From positions 143,599,640 to 143,663,639 of the forward strand of contig CM043955.1 of NCBI GenBank assembly GCA_014529385.2: a stretch of DNA of 64,000 bases. The letters run 5' to 3'. The notes beneath the pieces are model-generated. The model made no database searches. It was not told the origin of the DNA and saw nothing but the letters and a program-made list of their open reading frames with translations. Positions within the stretch are counted from its first letter, which is position 1. Every line of letters begins with the position of its first letter. The translations under genes and the position numbers were made by a program. This document shows positions 34,009 through 45,400 of the stretch, in pieces. This DNA is from Adiantum capillus-veneris (lineage: Eukaryota > Streptophyta > Polypodiopsida > Polypodiales > Pteridaceae).

Positions 34009-36670
34009 TGAGGCGGTCCGGGGCGGGCAACAAGAAGAGCAACCTCTAGACACCCTTCAAGGCTCCCGTGCTGCTCAATGGGGCTGGGGCACAACACAAC
34101 ACAAACCAAAACAACAAACCCACAGCCAAATCCCAACTACACAAGGGGCACCACCTAGTTTAAGAGCGAACTAGGACGCAAAAGAGGAGAATCGTTAGAG
34201 CAACCCACAAACAAGCAAGGAATTTACACTAACCCTAACACCAATGGAACACTCTCACACACTAAAACACGAGAGAGAGAGAGAGAGAGAGATAGTGCTC
34301 GGGCTGCTTTGAAACGTATCGGCAATGATCAAGCAAACACAACTATATATTTAAGAAAGAGAGAGAACGGGGGAGGGGGTGCTTGTTGCATTAGTACCTT
34401 CTTACAAATTTTTCATGACAAATCAAAGTGAGATTAGTATTTGTTCAACATAGCTTGCGTAAATTTCACCACAACACATCACAAGAAAAGCCATCCCAAT
34501 CACTGTCTTAAGGCCAAGGGAGTCCTCTCCACCCTGTCGCCCTCTTACAGTATGTGGGATTTATGGCTAGATTGATGACAACACCAGAGACAAGCTATCA
34601 AGAACTTAACAAAAAACACCAAGACACTTACGCATCATTGTTGTCCATTACTTCACGTTGGAAGGGAGACAAAGTATCCAAGCTTAGTCCAAATCCACCC
34701 TCCTTGATTCAGCAAATGTTGGGCTTACACTAGTAGGAGAAATGATAGATTTCCTACTCTCAATTGAATGATCACTCTCTCTCTTACAATGGCATAGAGT
34801 TCCCTTGCTAATCCCCTATTACAACACATGCACATGCATAAGACAATGAGCTTCCACTCAAGAGCTCCTTCTAGAGAGGTTGAGCTTGGCTTCTCAAGCT
34901 ATAGCATAGTGCTCTTGCTTATGGCTCCCCCTTTTTGTGCTAGCTACACCCTCCTTTTATAGCAATTTTGAAGGCTAGGGTTACTCCTCTAACCATGGTT
35001 GGGTTAGATTTTCAGCAATTTATCTAATTTCTTTTGCTTGGAATTATCAAGAAGTTGGTGGGGAAAGAGAGAGGAGAGAAATGGAGGTGATAGGACTTTT
35101 CATAGTGGGTTAGTGTTAGTAGAGTTAGTATTAATTTACAAATGGAATTGGATATTTACAATGGGAGTATCCATGTAGGATACAAATAAGGAAGAAAAAC
35201 TCTTAAGAGGTAAGAAAAGGTGGATTTCTTACAAGGTTGATGCTCCAAGTGTCTTGAGTAGGGCCAATTTTGACGCTTGTTGACGGTCCACTAGCTTTGA
35301 CGGTACATTTTTTCTCCACTCTTGACCTTCCTTGAGAGACAAGGTAATTGAAGCTGAGTAATCAACCACCATGATGCTGTCTTTTAAGAGAAGAGGCTGA
35401 ATTTTGTGGTTTTTTTGATAGATATGGGTAATTTGGAGGAGGAAAAATGAGACTAGGTGGTCAATTTTGGAATGGAATTGTGTGTGGGAGGTATGAGTTC
35501 ACCATGGTTTTTCTTATTCTTCAAGGTTGAGGAGAAGGTGAGTAGGGTGCAGAGAGGAGTGGTGAGAGAGGTGGGGATGATGAGTGGAGAAGTGTGTGTG
35601 AAAGAGGAAAATGATAAAGTGGAAGAGCGAGTGTGGCTGCATAGCATGGGAAAACTGGGGTCCACTAATAAAATCATAGCTCACAGCTCGTAGCTCAAAA
35701 AAATATGGAAAACTTTGAGGCAAAAGTTCAGCCCACGAGCTACAACTTTTGTTTGTATCACCTTTTCAAATTCGGAGAGCAAGTGAACTTTAAAAATTCA
35801 GCAAAACCGACCGTTTTTTTCCACTGCACAAGGTCCTTGTGGGGTCCTTCTTTGGATGATTCTTTTGAATACCTCCAAGAGTGAGCCCTCCATAGTGCAT
35901 GTATGCATGCCACCTACCCTTGACCTTATTTGGTAGGTCTATAATTGAAGATATTGTTGAGATTATGATATAAGTGAATAGTACAACTAAGAAAATGAAA
36001 TATTGAGGAGTCTCAAAAATATGTACATGTCAAATATAAATAATATAAGTGGAAAAAAATATAAAGGGGTCAAAAGAAATCTCTCTCATTATGAGTCTAC
36101 CATAAAAAGATGAATATTTTTGGTGGTCTAATTTATGAGAGTAATAGAGAATATATGTAGGAAGGAAAAATCACAATAGTGAAAAAAATATACACATAAA
36201 TAGAACTAGTTTTTTTGGATTTTTGTTGGTATGGAGTTACACCAAGTATAAGAGAAGCTTACAGGAAAATATTTCTATATGGAATAAAGAATAAGAAAAA
36301 TGGTAAGAAAAATTGTGGTAATGGTGAGGCAATGTACAGAGCATAAATATCACACACCTAGGTAGAAATATTAAAATAAATACCAAAATAATTATGAAAA
36401 AATCTTTTATTTAGGCCCTATATACAAAGAAATATTTACATACGCATGGGCCATAATATACTTATATTTTATTTTCTATTTTTTATTTTTGGCTCAACTG
36501 GCCCAATGGCTAGCTAATTGAGGGTTTTTTAAGAAGATATGGGAAAAGTCCCGTGACTCACGCACACCTATGTACAGTGAAATGGTAGGGATAGCCACAG
36601 TGTTTGGGTGATTTTGGTAGGGTGAGGTAACTCACTGTGGCAATTACAAAGACCCGAAAAACGGCTATCA
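34009..36670 (-). repeat. 5' LTR of the Tat element
   Basis: 2662 bp, the partner of 25427-28092. It differs by about 15 substitutions and small indels, including a 4-bp shorter GA run. Confidence 0.93.
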
Positions 36671-37600
36671 ATAGGTAGATTTTCATAGTGCTTACTTATT
36701 TGCATTTTCTTCTTGCATTGTTCTATGATTTTTAACATAATTCTTGTTTGGTTTTCTTATATCATCAACAAATTTTTTGCGACACAGAATACAAATCTAT
36801 ATAGCAAAGATGGTGTGCCATGTCATGAGGTTGCTAGTTTTATCTTTGCAGATTTTCCTACAAGTTTGCTTGTAGATGGTCTAGGACCAATCCCATTGGG
36901 TAAGTAACTTTTCTTTGGACTAGTACCTACAACTAACTATGGTTGTCTGCTTACATGTCATCATTCACTTTTGTAGAGGGCATGAGTGTTCCCAAGTGGA
37001 ACACATTTTCCAGGGGTCTAGTGACAGGGTGCATGGATGTTGCTCGTGAGTTTTTGGCCGATGAGGGGTTTTTAGTGACCATGTGCATGGCCGAGCATAT
37101 TGGAGATTTTATTGCAGATGCAACTAGGGTAGGACTTGTGCTCTTACGTACATGGACTCTCATGTGTAATAAGAAGGCATATCGGCACCCACTCTCTAGA
37201 GAGGCAATAAGATAACAAACTAAGTTTCATAGTTTAATTTCCTAACCAAAAACATTGTAGCTATGCCATTCATTCTTTGAGTTTTTTATTCATGCAGGTA
37301 CTTGATCTTACCATGTGTCTTTGGTATCGTATTGGCCATCCTGTGCCACACTATGATAGAGAGGTAGGGGAGAAAATTGCCGAGAGATTGTTTCCAGCAG
37401 ATTGTAGCTACATGATAGATGATGTAGTCTTCCCCATTGAGATTGATGGTGTTATTCTTAAAGGCGGGGCAGAGCGGTCTTCTTTGTTCTTTCGGTAAGA
37501 CTAGTCCAAAGTATGATACTAGTGAATGTTATGGTATATATGTGTTTGCATTCGGTTTCTAATTTATTTTTTATATGGTCAGGTGGTTGCTGGCAACATT

Positions 37601-38369
37601 TACTGAGCCTCATGACTATGTTTTGGACTTGTTTGTGGGGTATGGTGGTTTGGGCCGAGCTTCTGCAGAAGATATGAGGCATTGCATGTGTCTAGAGCTA
37701 GATCATGTGCTCTATGAAAGATGTTTGACCAATATTGCATGTGGACCTTTGAAATGTTGATTGCGGATGCACATTTGGTTGAGGAAACTCTATTCTGACA
37801 ATACACATCTTCATGTTTTGATTTATGTTTTTATGTACATGGCGGCCATATGACATTGACATGGCATTTTGGTATGCTCCATACATTTCATTTGGATATT
37901 TCATTTGTGTTTGTTTGGTACATGACCGCCACATGATGTGGAGATGACTTTGATTGGAGCTTTCTTTTGTAGTTAGATTATGTTGTACTGAGCCTCATGA
38001 CTATGTTTTGGACTTGTTTGCAGGGTGTGGTGGTTTGGGCCGAGCTTCTGCGGAAGATATGAGGCATTGCATGTGTCTAGAGCTAGATCATGTGCTCTAT
38101 GAAAGATGTTTGACCGATATTGCATGTGGACCTGTGAAATGTTGATTGCAGATGCACATTTGGTTGAGGAAACTCTATTCTGACAGTACACATCTTCATG
38201 TTTTGATTTATGTTTTTATGTACATGGCAGCCATATGGCGTTGACATGGCATTTTGGTATGCTCCATACATTTCATTTGGATATTTCATTTGTGTTTGTT
38301 TGGTACATGACCACCACATGATGTGGAGATGACTTTGACTGGAGCTTTCTTTTGTAGTTAGATTATGTT
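37601..38369 (+). repeat. 385-bp tandem duplication of the methyltransferase motif I exon
   Basis: Two head-to-tail copies start at TACTGAGCCTCATGACTATG (37601 and 37986). Each contains the terminal coding segment and its 3' flank. Copy 1 reads DLFVGYGGLG and is joined to the spliced gene. Copy 2 reads DLFAGCGGLG, nearer the usual DxFxGxG motif, and lacks the upstream part of exon 14. Copy 2 ends with the same stop at 38145. Confidence 0.88.
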
Positions 38370-38649
38370 GACACCATTGGCTTGTGTGTTGATTTTTTGA
38401 GATAACAAAATCATTAAAGTGATGGAAATAAGAGTTTATGTGAAAGAAATCCCATGTGGGAGCCCACGTTTTCAGTACAGTCTCAAAAATACATACAAAT
38501 GGTGCTTTTTATAAAGTTTCATTTTGCATAATCATAGACATGCTTCCATATTTCTTAAAAGTGTTTGGTTAGTTGAAGGATTGTACTGTAAGGTTTTGAG
38601 TGTTTCCACTATACAATGATATTTAAAGATATCATTGGTGTAAAATTTG
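38370..38649. other. Sub-terminal region at the right end of the Mutator-like element
   Basis: No ORF of note. Sequence between the duplicated exon and the right terminal repeat. Confidence 0.5.
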
Positions 38650-38721
38650 GGTTTAAAAGCTCGAAAAAACTGTTCCAATTGTAAAAGCTCGAAACTGAAA
38701 GCTCGCAAAAATAAAACCCCC
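38650..38721 (-). repeat. Right terminal inverted repeat
   Basis: The reverse complement of this end, GGTTTTATTTTTGCGAGC and onward, matches the left end and has the same three CGAGCTTTT units. It is followed by the CTTTTGAGC duplication. Confidence 0.85.
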
Positions 38722-38730
38722 CTTTTGAGC
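38722..38730 (+). repeat. Target-site duplication of the Mutator-like element, right
   Basis: CTTTTGAGC, identical to 14558-14566. Confidence 0.85.
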
Positions 38731-38795
38731 ATACCAAAGTGATAAGCACCTTAAGAGGAGTCTATGCTTTGCATTTGAAGTCATTTTGAGCAGTT

Positions 38796-38819
38796 AGACA
38801 TCCTACGCGTAGAATGTCT
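38796..38819. repeat. 24-bp palindrome, copy 3 (one mismatch)
   Basis: AGACATCCTACG half-site with one change in the right arm (GTAGAATG). The sequence after it (AATTTGAAGCCAAAAACTG) resembles that after the copy at 61466, showing shared ancestry beyond the palindrome. Confidence 0.88.
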
Positions 38820-39070
38820 AATGCATGAATTTGAAGCCAAAAACTGACTGTAGGCATAGTAGGGTGTTGTATAGCTTGAGGCAAGCCTCCTTGTCAATTT
38901 TGGTTCAGATTGGAGTTGATTTGACTAGTCATACCAACATCAAGCTGCAGGAACAGATTTCTGATCAATTGACCAGCTTGTAGGTGTCCAAATCAAAAAG
39001 TGAAAATAGTTGTGGACTCAGCACATCAAGGGGAATCCATAGTGAAAACTCCAGGCAAAATAGAGCAGAT

Positions 39071-39094
39071 AGACATCCTACGTGTAGGATGTCT
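39071..39094. repeat. 24-bp palindrome, copy 4 (one mismatch)
   Basis: The central ACGCGT is ACGTGT; the rest is perfect. It lies 275 bp after copy 3. Confidence 0.88.
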
Positions 39095-39502
39095 ACAAGG
39101 GCTTAGTGAAGAGAAAAGCTGACTGAGAAAATAGCGTGATGTTTCAATTGACTTGAGAGTTCCGAAACTTCTTTCAGAAGTGAAATTAGACCTTGTTTGA
39201 CCTTTTGACGGAGCAAAGATAGAATTAAAACTTTCCATGTAAATTGACCAACATCCAAGGGGAGTACAGTTCCAAATTAGCAGACCTAATCAAGAGCATC
39301 AGAAGTGTATAAAATACAGTAGTGGTTGAGGTTAACCCTCCAATTATACCAATCATTACTAAGACCACCTCTAGTGGTTAAATGCTTTGATTCGATTGCC
39401 GAAATTAAACGCTTGTGTACAGGTATATTCAGCAGCAAAGCAAGAAGTTGTGCGGAGACTCATCCTTTACCAGGTGAGTGGTTGGATTTGTGATAAGTTG
39501 CA

Positions 39503-40414
39503 TTGCTAAGTTTGATGAATTTAAGATCAAGAAGACACATTCTTAGAGATCAAAAGGTGGCAGGTGATCAAGGTAGCTTAGTGTCCACTGAGGAGAGTGT
39601 AACTCAGGCAAGGCTAGATCCACTAGCACCGATCATTGAGGAGGGTAGTGATACTGACACTTCATCGGATAAGTCCTTCTTCATCATGGGTAGTCAACAG
39701 CCAGGAGGTTTCTCCGATGAAGGACCAATGCGGGGAGGAAGAACCTCCCAAAATCCTTTGAACGATTCCAAGTTCACTAATCATCTTCTTAGAAGGAACA
39801 AACTCGAGGGGAGCCCTAGTTTATTCTGACTATCAAGGACGCAAGTGTATTTGTATTGAAGAAAGACCTGCTCAGAGACTGAAAATAATTTGAGTCTATG
39901 ATGATGGAGATAGATTTCGAGACGAAAAGGGGAACCACTATCGGATAGTTAGTAACCCTGAGGATTACAACAGATATGGAGATAACGTGGCAAAAGGAAA
40001 AATGGTTTCAGAGACTCAAGTACAGCCTCCAAACATTGATTGACCTGGAGCTCTTTTTATGTATGATAAGAAAACAACCAGGGTCTCTACTTATAATGAG
40101 AATGTGGGAATTTACAAGCATGAGAGCGAGGGAGTAGTCTCTTACTTTCGATGCAAAGAACCCTACCCAAACGAATTAAGCAAAGACAAGGTTCTTTACT
40201 TATTCTCTTATGAAATTGCTATGAGGAAGGATATCATTGTTGTTGATAGGTACGGGCAAGAATACAAATGTATTCTCCCAGAGGAGGTAGAAAAGGCAAC
40301 AGTTCCAAAACCATCAACATATGACCCCGAAGAAGTGCCAAGGGTCACCTACACCCCTAGCAAATCGACAAATCCATTTTCTGAAGAGTACGATGCGACC
40401 TCACATTCTACCCG
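39503..40414 (+). pseudogene. Element A gag, N-terminal part
   Basis: The first frame (39503-39829) encodes a Ser/Asp-rich segment (IIEEGSDTDTSSDKSFF). It shifts near 39820 to the frame that reads through YDDGDRFRDEKGNHYRIVS, crosses stops at about 39891 and 40041, and becomes open from 40059 (VSYFRCKEPYPNELSKDKV, PSTYDPEEVPRVTYTP). The open frame is cut at 40414 by a gypsy insertion (target duplication ACCCG) and resumes in the same frame at 49180. No domain is recognised here, but the later continuation into a gag domain identifies it as a Gag N-terminal extension. Confidence 0.7.
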
Positions 40415-42032
40415 TGTCATAAAATCTAATATCTAACCAACCCAAATGATTTTCTCATATTAAATTGATCACTTAATGTGGGAGAATAAATGGGAACAAG
40501 TGTTAAGATATAGATATGTGCTTATAGATCTATCTCAACACGGGGCCAATAGTAAAGGGTCCCAAATGGGAGATGGTCTATCAAGAGCAAGGCTAACCAA
40601 TGGAGCATAAGACCTTAGGGTTAGCTTCATTGAAGACCTCCAATAATGTGTGTAAAAGTCCTTTGACCTTAGGTAAGCTAGGGCTGAGCTTGAGGTGGGA
40701 ACCCGGCCCAAGCTCGAGGTGCTTGACCTGCTTGAGGTGCTTGTCATGCTTGAGGTGTTTGTCCTACTTGAGGTGCTTGATTAAGGTGCTTGAGGTGCTT
40801 CACTTACTCCATGCTTGAGGTGATTGACTTGCCGCTTGATTAAGGTGCTTGAGGTGCCTTGACATGCTTGCCTGAGATGCTTGTGGGAATACCCCCTAGT
40901 CCAAGTGCTTTGTCATGCTTGATGACTAAGGTGCTTGAGCTCCTAAAGTCAAAAGCATCCCTACAAGAGGGGGGGCGAGCCCTTTTCCTAGGGATTAGAG
41001 AGAGAACACACACTCACACTCACAAGGGAAGCCCCAGCTTGAAGAGGCAGCAAGGACACATGTCAGGTCCCTACCCATGTTACCTTCATGTGTTGCTTGA
41101 AGCCTATTGGCTAGGCTTCAAAGGGGTCCAATGATAAATTAATTGAATTATCTAATTGTTTTTGCATTTATCAAGTCCTCTCTCTCAAAGGGGAAAGGGG
41201 GACACTTGTCCCAAGGCTACCCATGTTGCTTGTGATTGGCTAGGCCTGGAGGGGTCCAATGAGCTTCAAGCATGAGCTACAAGGGGGGGTCGACCCAAGC
41301 AAGCTAGGGGGGTGCTTAGGGGGTATACTCACCCACACACACTCACAAACACTCTCATTGTGTACTATGCAAAGTGCAAGAGCTCCCTCTCTTTCTCCAA
41401 GCAAGTAGAGGTTGAGAGCCTACACCAACACTCTTGGCTATGGAGTGCAAATCCATCCAAGAGCCATGCTTCAATGCTTGAGCTTGCCATCTATTTCTTC
41501 TTCATTACTATGCTATTATGTATTCTAGCACAAGAGTTATGATAAGTGAGGAACTAGCTCTTTCTCGTATGAAATGTTTCTTCTTCCTCTTCCCTACCCT
41601 CATTCCCTGCTAGCTCTCTCCACCTTCGAAGGTGTTTGAGGTCTTGGGACTGAGGCTTGGTATAGTTAAAGCTTTCTTCAAGTTTAGGTTATGCTATGAT
41701 GGTGATGTATGAAGCTTTCCATCTTCATTGCTTCACCTAGGTCACAAGGAACACAAAGAATGTATTGTAACAAGTCTCTCTTTATGGGAGAAATCATAAT
41801 ACAAATGCCTATTGGAGGGGGGACCGGCTCCACATAAATCCGGTCCTCAACTGTTGTCATGTTCTCTAAATTCTCTCTCTTGCAAAAGTATTGTCTATGC
41901 CAAGTTAACTAATTGCTATGATTATGTTGCTATCTTCAATTATGTCTACCCGCTATGCTCACAAAATCATTTCTTGAAAGTACTCTCATTAAATTCCGCT
42001 ACTCTCAAATTGAATAGGCAAATTCCATTACA
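40415..42032 (+). repeat. 5' LTR of the intact gypsy element
   Basis: Starts TGTCATAAAATC and ends CCATTACA. It carries a CTTGAGGTG-based minisatellite (about 40690-40900). About 44 bp near 40590-40640 are absent from the 3' LTR. Short ORFs inside occur in both LTRs and show no domain. Confidence 0.95.
40690..40900. repeat. CTTGAGGTG minisatellite in the LTR
   Basis: At least ten imperfect copies of GCTTGAGGTGCTTG-type units in the U3 part of the LTR, also in the 3' copy at about 47830-48000. Repeated U3 blocks often act as enhancers in LTR retrotransposons; the role here is inferred. Confidence 0.85.
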
Positions 42033-42046
42033 TTGGTATCACAGCA
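42033..42046 (+). promoter_or_regulatory. Primer-binding site of the intact gypsy element
   Basis: TTGGTATCACAGC directly follows the LTR; it is one base from the initiator tRNA-Met complement TGGTATCAGAGC. Confidence 0.8.
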
Positions 42047-42404
42047 TTTGGTTTCTCTTTTCTTGCTTAAGAAGAGAGGTCCTTAAGTAGCCTATAAATG
42101 GTTGATGTTGTTAATTATAATAGAGTAAGTGGAATTGGGATCTAATATCGGTTTTTTTAAGCCCACTATGTGGGGGATGGTGCACACCTCGGGAGCTTTG
42201 GATGTTATAATGGAGTCTTTCTAGACTTGCCTACGGCTTTACCATTATTAAGCCATAAGAAGTCCGAAAGGAGATAACCCTTGGCAACTCTGCTATGTTA
42301 GACCTACTCCTCTACTCTCTATAATTAACCACTTTGAGCCGTGGGTGTAGATACTTAAGAGCCGATTTTCAAAGGCTAAGAGGAGTGGCAACTAAGGTTT
42401 TGTA

Positions 42405-45400
42405 TTGCCAAAGCATACACTAGGTATAAACATAAATTTTGTTAACATGGCTAACAATAATCAAGAGAGTAGAATGAACATTGATAGCTTTGATTTTGCA
42501 CATGAAGGTGCTAATGATGATGCTCCCATGTTTGTGAATTATCTCGTCACTAGGTTGCAACAAGCTATGGGCAACCCTATTTTGCAAGCCGAAGTTACTC
42601 AACAACTTCGTGCTTATGGAATTTCCCTTCCTCTCCCAGAGGAGAGAGAGCTTAGGAGGCCTCTTGAAGAGACCCCTAAAAGAAGAATCTCTCCCATTCG
42701 AGAGGAGGAATCCAAAGAGAAAGAATGCAATGACAGTCTAAGTTCCTCTGAAGATGTGGCTCCACGAAGACGGCGGTCCAGACGATCGCCTACTCCTCCC
42801 AAGAGGAAAAGAGAAACCCATAGTCCTTCTCCTCATCACTCTGAAAGGCAAGAGAGGAAACAAAGGAAGAAAAGGGCTAGGAAGAGGTCACCCTCTTCTC
42901 CTTCTTCTTCACCTTCCTCCTCTTTCGATGAAAGTTATGGCTATTCTCCTAGAGAATACAAGAGGGGAGGACATCGCAAATCATTTCCTGCATGGCAAAG
43001 GTCACAAAAGCTAAAGAAGTTCAAGGAGGGAGGAAAGAGTATCTCTTTTCTCACCTATGATGGCACCTTTGGTGCTACCGACAAAGTGTTGGCCTTCATC
43101 CAGCAATTTGATGCGGCCTTTGGGGACGAGGGCTTCACAGAGTCCTCCAAGCTACGCCATGTAGCTATGCACTTCCAAAAATCAGCTCGTCAATGGTGGG
43201 CTAGCCTTTGTGGCAATGGAGAAGCCCCAAAGACATGGAAAACTCTACGAGTTTCCATCATGAAGCAATTTCTTCCAAGCGATACTAAAGATAAAGTTCT
43301 TACCGAATGGCGCGGCTTGAAGCTTCTCTCTCATGAGTCTATCAACAAGTATGTAGACAAGTTTTGGGATTTACATCTCAAAGATACTGTCTTTCAAAAG
43401 ATAGACTTTGCTGAACAAAGACAACAATTCTGTGCGGGATTACCTGAAGAGATGGCCAAATACATCAACTCTCAACGGCCCGGTACTATTACCGAAGTAA
43501 TCCACCACACCATGGTTGCTTCACGCATCAATTTCCATCAAGGGGCTAGACGTAATGTCAAGCCCATGGAAAACAAAGATAAAAATGATGCAAAGGGGAA
43601 ATCCAATGCTCAAAATAATTCCCAAGGCACTTCCAACAACAACAACAACAACAACAACAATCGGTCCAAGGAGAAGGGAGTTTACAAAGGTAAAAACAAA
43701 CTCTCTCCTGAAGATCTTGAAGCTTTTCGCAAGGACCATAAGTGTTTCAAGTGTGGAGAGCAAGGACATGGCTATCGTTCTTGCCCCAAGAAGAATACTC
43801 GCAATGAGACTCCTAGGGCTTCCACCATCAAAGCTCCAAAAGAGGATGCTCATTGCAAAGGATCATCACTTTACTATGCGTGGGGAAAGGTAATAGAGCA
43901 TGATGCCTTCATCTTGTTTGACCCTGGCTCTACTCTCAACTTCATATCAATTGAGTTGGCCACGAAGTTGGGCATTCAAGCTTTTGAGATGGGAGATATA
44001 GTAACAGCTGATGCAGCTTTCAAGGGACAACAAGCCTCCGTTACTCCCTTTATTGGGAATTTGAGGCTTCATGTCCAAAGCTATGTCGACAAAGAAGACT
44101 TCTTCATCTCTCCTCTCCAACATCAGGATGTTATCCTAGGGGCACCATGGTTTGATCGCATGGCTGCCAACATGAAGTTCCCTGAAAGGAGAATTTACTT
44201 CACCTACAGGGGAAAGAACATGTATATAGATGCTAGTGAGCGTGGTCGCACTATTCCACTTGTAAATCCTCTTTCTTTTGATAAATCAATGAAGAGATCA
44301 GTTTCTGCGTACATGATTTATGTCAAAGAGTCTCTAAAAGCTAATAATGTTTCATCAAATGAAAATGATAGGAATCAAGAAGAGTTAGACTTGTCTACTT
44401 TTCTAAAAGGATTCCAAGATGTGTTCATCGATGATATCCCTATGGACCTACCTCCAAAACGAGGGGATGATGACCATCGTATTGAGCTCCTTCCAAGAAG
44501 CTCACCGCCTAACAAACCTCCTTATCGAGTCTCACAAGCTCAACAAGAGGAGATTATGAGGCAAGTACAGGAATTGGTAGACAAAGGGATGGTGAGGCCT
44601 AGTTCCTCTCCCTTTTGTTCTCTAGTCCTTTTAGTGCAAAAGAAAGATGGTACATACCGTATGTGTGTGGACTATCGAGCACTAAACCATATCACTATCA
44701 AAAAAAGATTGCCCGTGCCTCGGGTAGAAGATCTGTTTGATAAGCTACAAGGCTCTACCTACTTCAGTAGGATTGACCTTAAGAGTGGCTATCATCAAAT
44801 AAGGATAGTGGAAGAAGATATCCTAAAGACCGTGTTTCGCACAACATTTGGTCTTTATGAATATCTAGTCATGCCTTTTGGCTTGACTAATGCACCATCT
44901 ACTTTCAATCGTCTCATGGAGAAAATGTTTAGACCATATCGTAAATTCACTGGAGTGTTCTTTGATGATATCATCATCTACTCCAAGTCTTTGGAGGAAC
45001 ATAAGCAACATCTCCAAGTGATTTTTCAAGCCATGAGGGAGAACAAACTTTTTCTCAACCAAAAGAAAAGTGAATTGTTCCTTCAAGAGATTCAATATCT
45101 AGGTCATATTATCTCTCATGATGGTATTCGTATGGATCCATCAAAGTTAGAGGTAATAAAATCATGGCCTAACCCAAGGAATCTACATGAGCTAAGAAGC
45201 TTTATTGGTATGTGTGCATACTATAGATGCTTCATAGCAAAATTCTCTCAAGTAGCAGGACCACTACACGACTTAACAAAGAAGAACGTTAAGTTTGTAT
45301 GGACTGCTAAGGAGCAAAATGCTTTTGAAAAACTCAAAGAGAAGCTTACTTCCCAACCAGTCCTCGTGCTTCCGGATCTCTCAAAGCCATTTGAGGTCCG

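Larger units (their letters stand above)
25427..36670 (-). mobile_element. Tat-lineage Ty3/gypsy retrotransposon, young but coding-defective
   Basis: LTRs at 25427-28092 (3' in element sense) and 34009-36670 (5') start and end TGATAGCC ... CGCCTCA on the minus strand. I count about 15 differences over 2.66 kb by eye, so the insertion is recent. Coding order on the minus strand is leader ORFs, gag, zinc knuckle, protease, RT, RNase H, second RNase H, integrase; the extra RNase H is diagnostic of the Tat lineage. Host sequence reads GATAG on the left and AATAG on the right, a 5-bp duplication with one mismatch if the final A is host. The insertion lies exactly at the exon 10/intron border of the methyltransferase-like gene. 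Confidence 0.9.
21754..37760 (+). pseudogene. ParB-like/beta-class DNA methyltransferase-like gene, 14 exons, interrupted
   Basis: Exons by splice sites and phase: 21754-21993, 22412-22892, 22970-23075, 23158-23371, 23445-23719, 23813-24041, 24139-24233, 24601-24806, 24908-25277, 25354-25426, 36805-36899, 36977-37128, 37298-37494, 37583-37760, about 970 codons. The exon 2 product ends in VWDGNHRLKTW, matching the ParB fold's conserved DGxHR box. Middle exons are unrecognised. Exon 9 is a Ser/Pro/Thr linker. The C-terminal half has FIFADFPTS (motif IV position, DPPY-like but altered), a Trp-rich helix region, then VLDLFVGYGGLG with MCLELD (motif I with downstream acidic residue). Motif IV before motif I is the beta-class order of DNA N4-cytosine/N6-adenine methyltransferases. 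Damage: TGA at 21886 and a retrotransposon after exon 10. The exon 9/10 phase is unresolved. Confidence 0.72.
14567..38721. mobile_element. 24-kb Mutator-like element carrying a methyltransferase-like gene
   Basis: It is bounded by inverted terminal repeats (14567-14640 and 38650-38721) and the 9-bp duplication CTTTTGAGC. Inside, from left to right, are a minus-strand MULE-type transposase gene, 1.1 kb of degenerate CCAGT repeats, AT and CT/CA microsatellites, a cluster of foldback repeats, and a plus-strand multi-exon ParB/DNA-methyltransferase-like gene. An 11.2-kb Tat-type retrotransposon (25427-36670) sits inside that gene; without it the element is about 12.9 kb. The host sequence on both sides is the palindrome-bearing leader of element A. 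The transposase carries stops, so this copy is no longer autonomous. Confidence 0.87.

Noticed and set aside
21754-37760. Bacterial restriction-modification system or contamination
   Set aside because: The gene has many phase-consistent introns and sits inside a plant-type transposon, so it is eukaryotic. No restriction enzyme partner is seen.
40859-41134. 91-codon ORF also present at 48001-48276
   Set aside because: It lies in the LTR of the intact gypsy element and contains the minisatellite; no coding evidence beyond being open.
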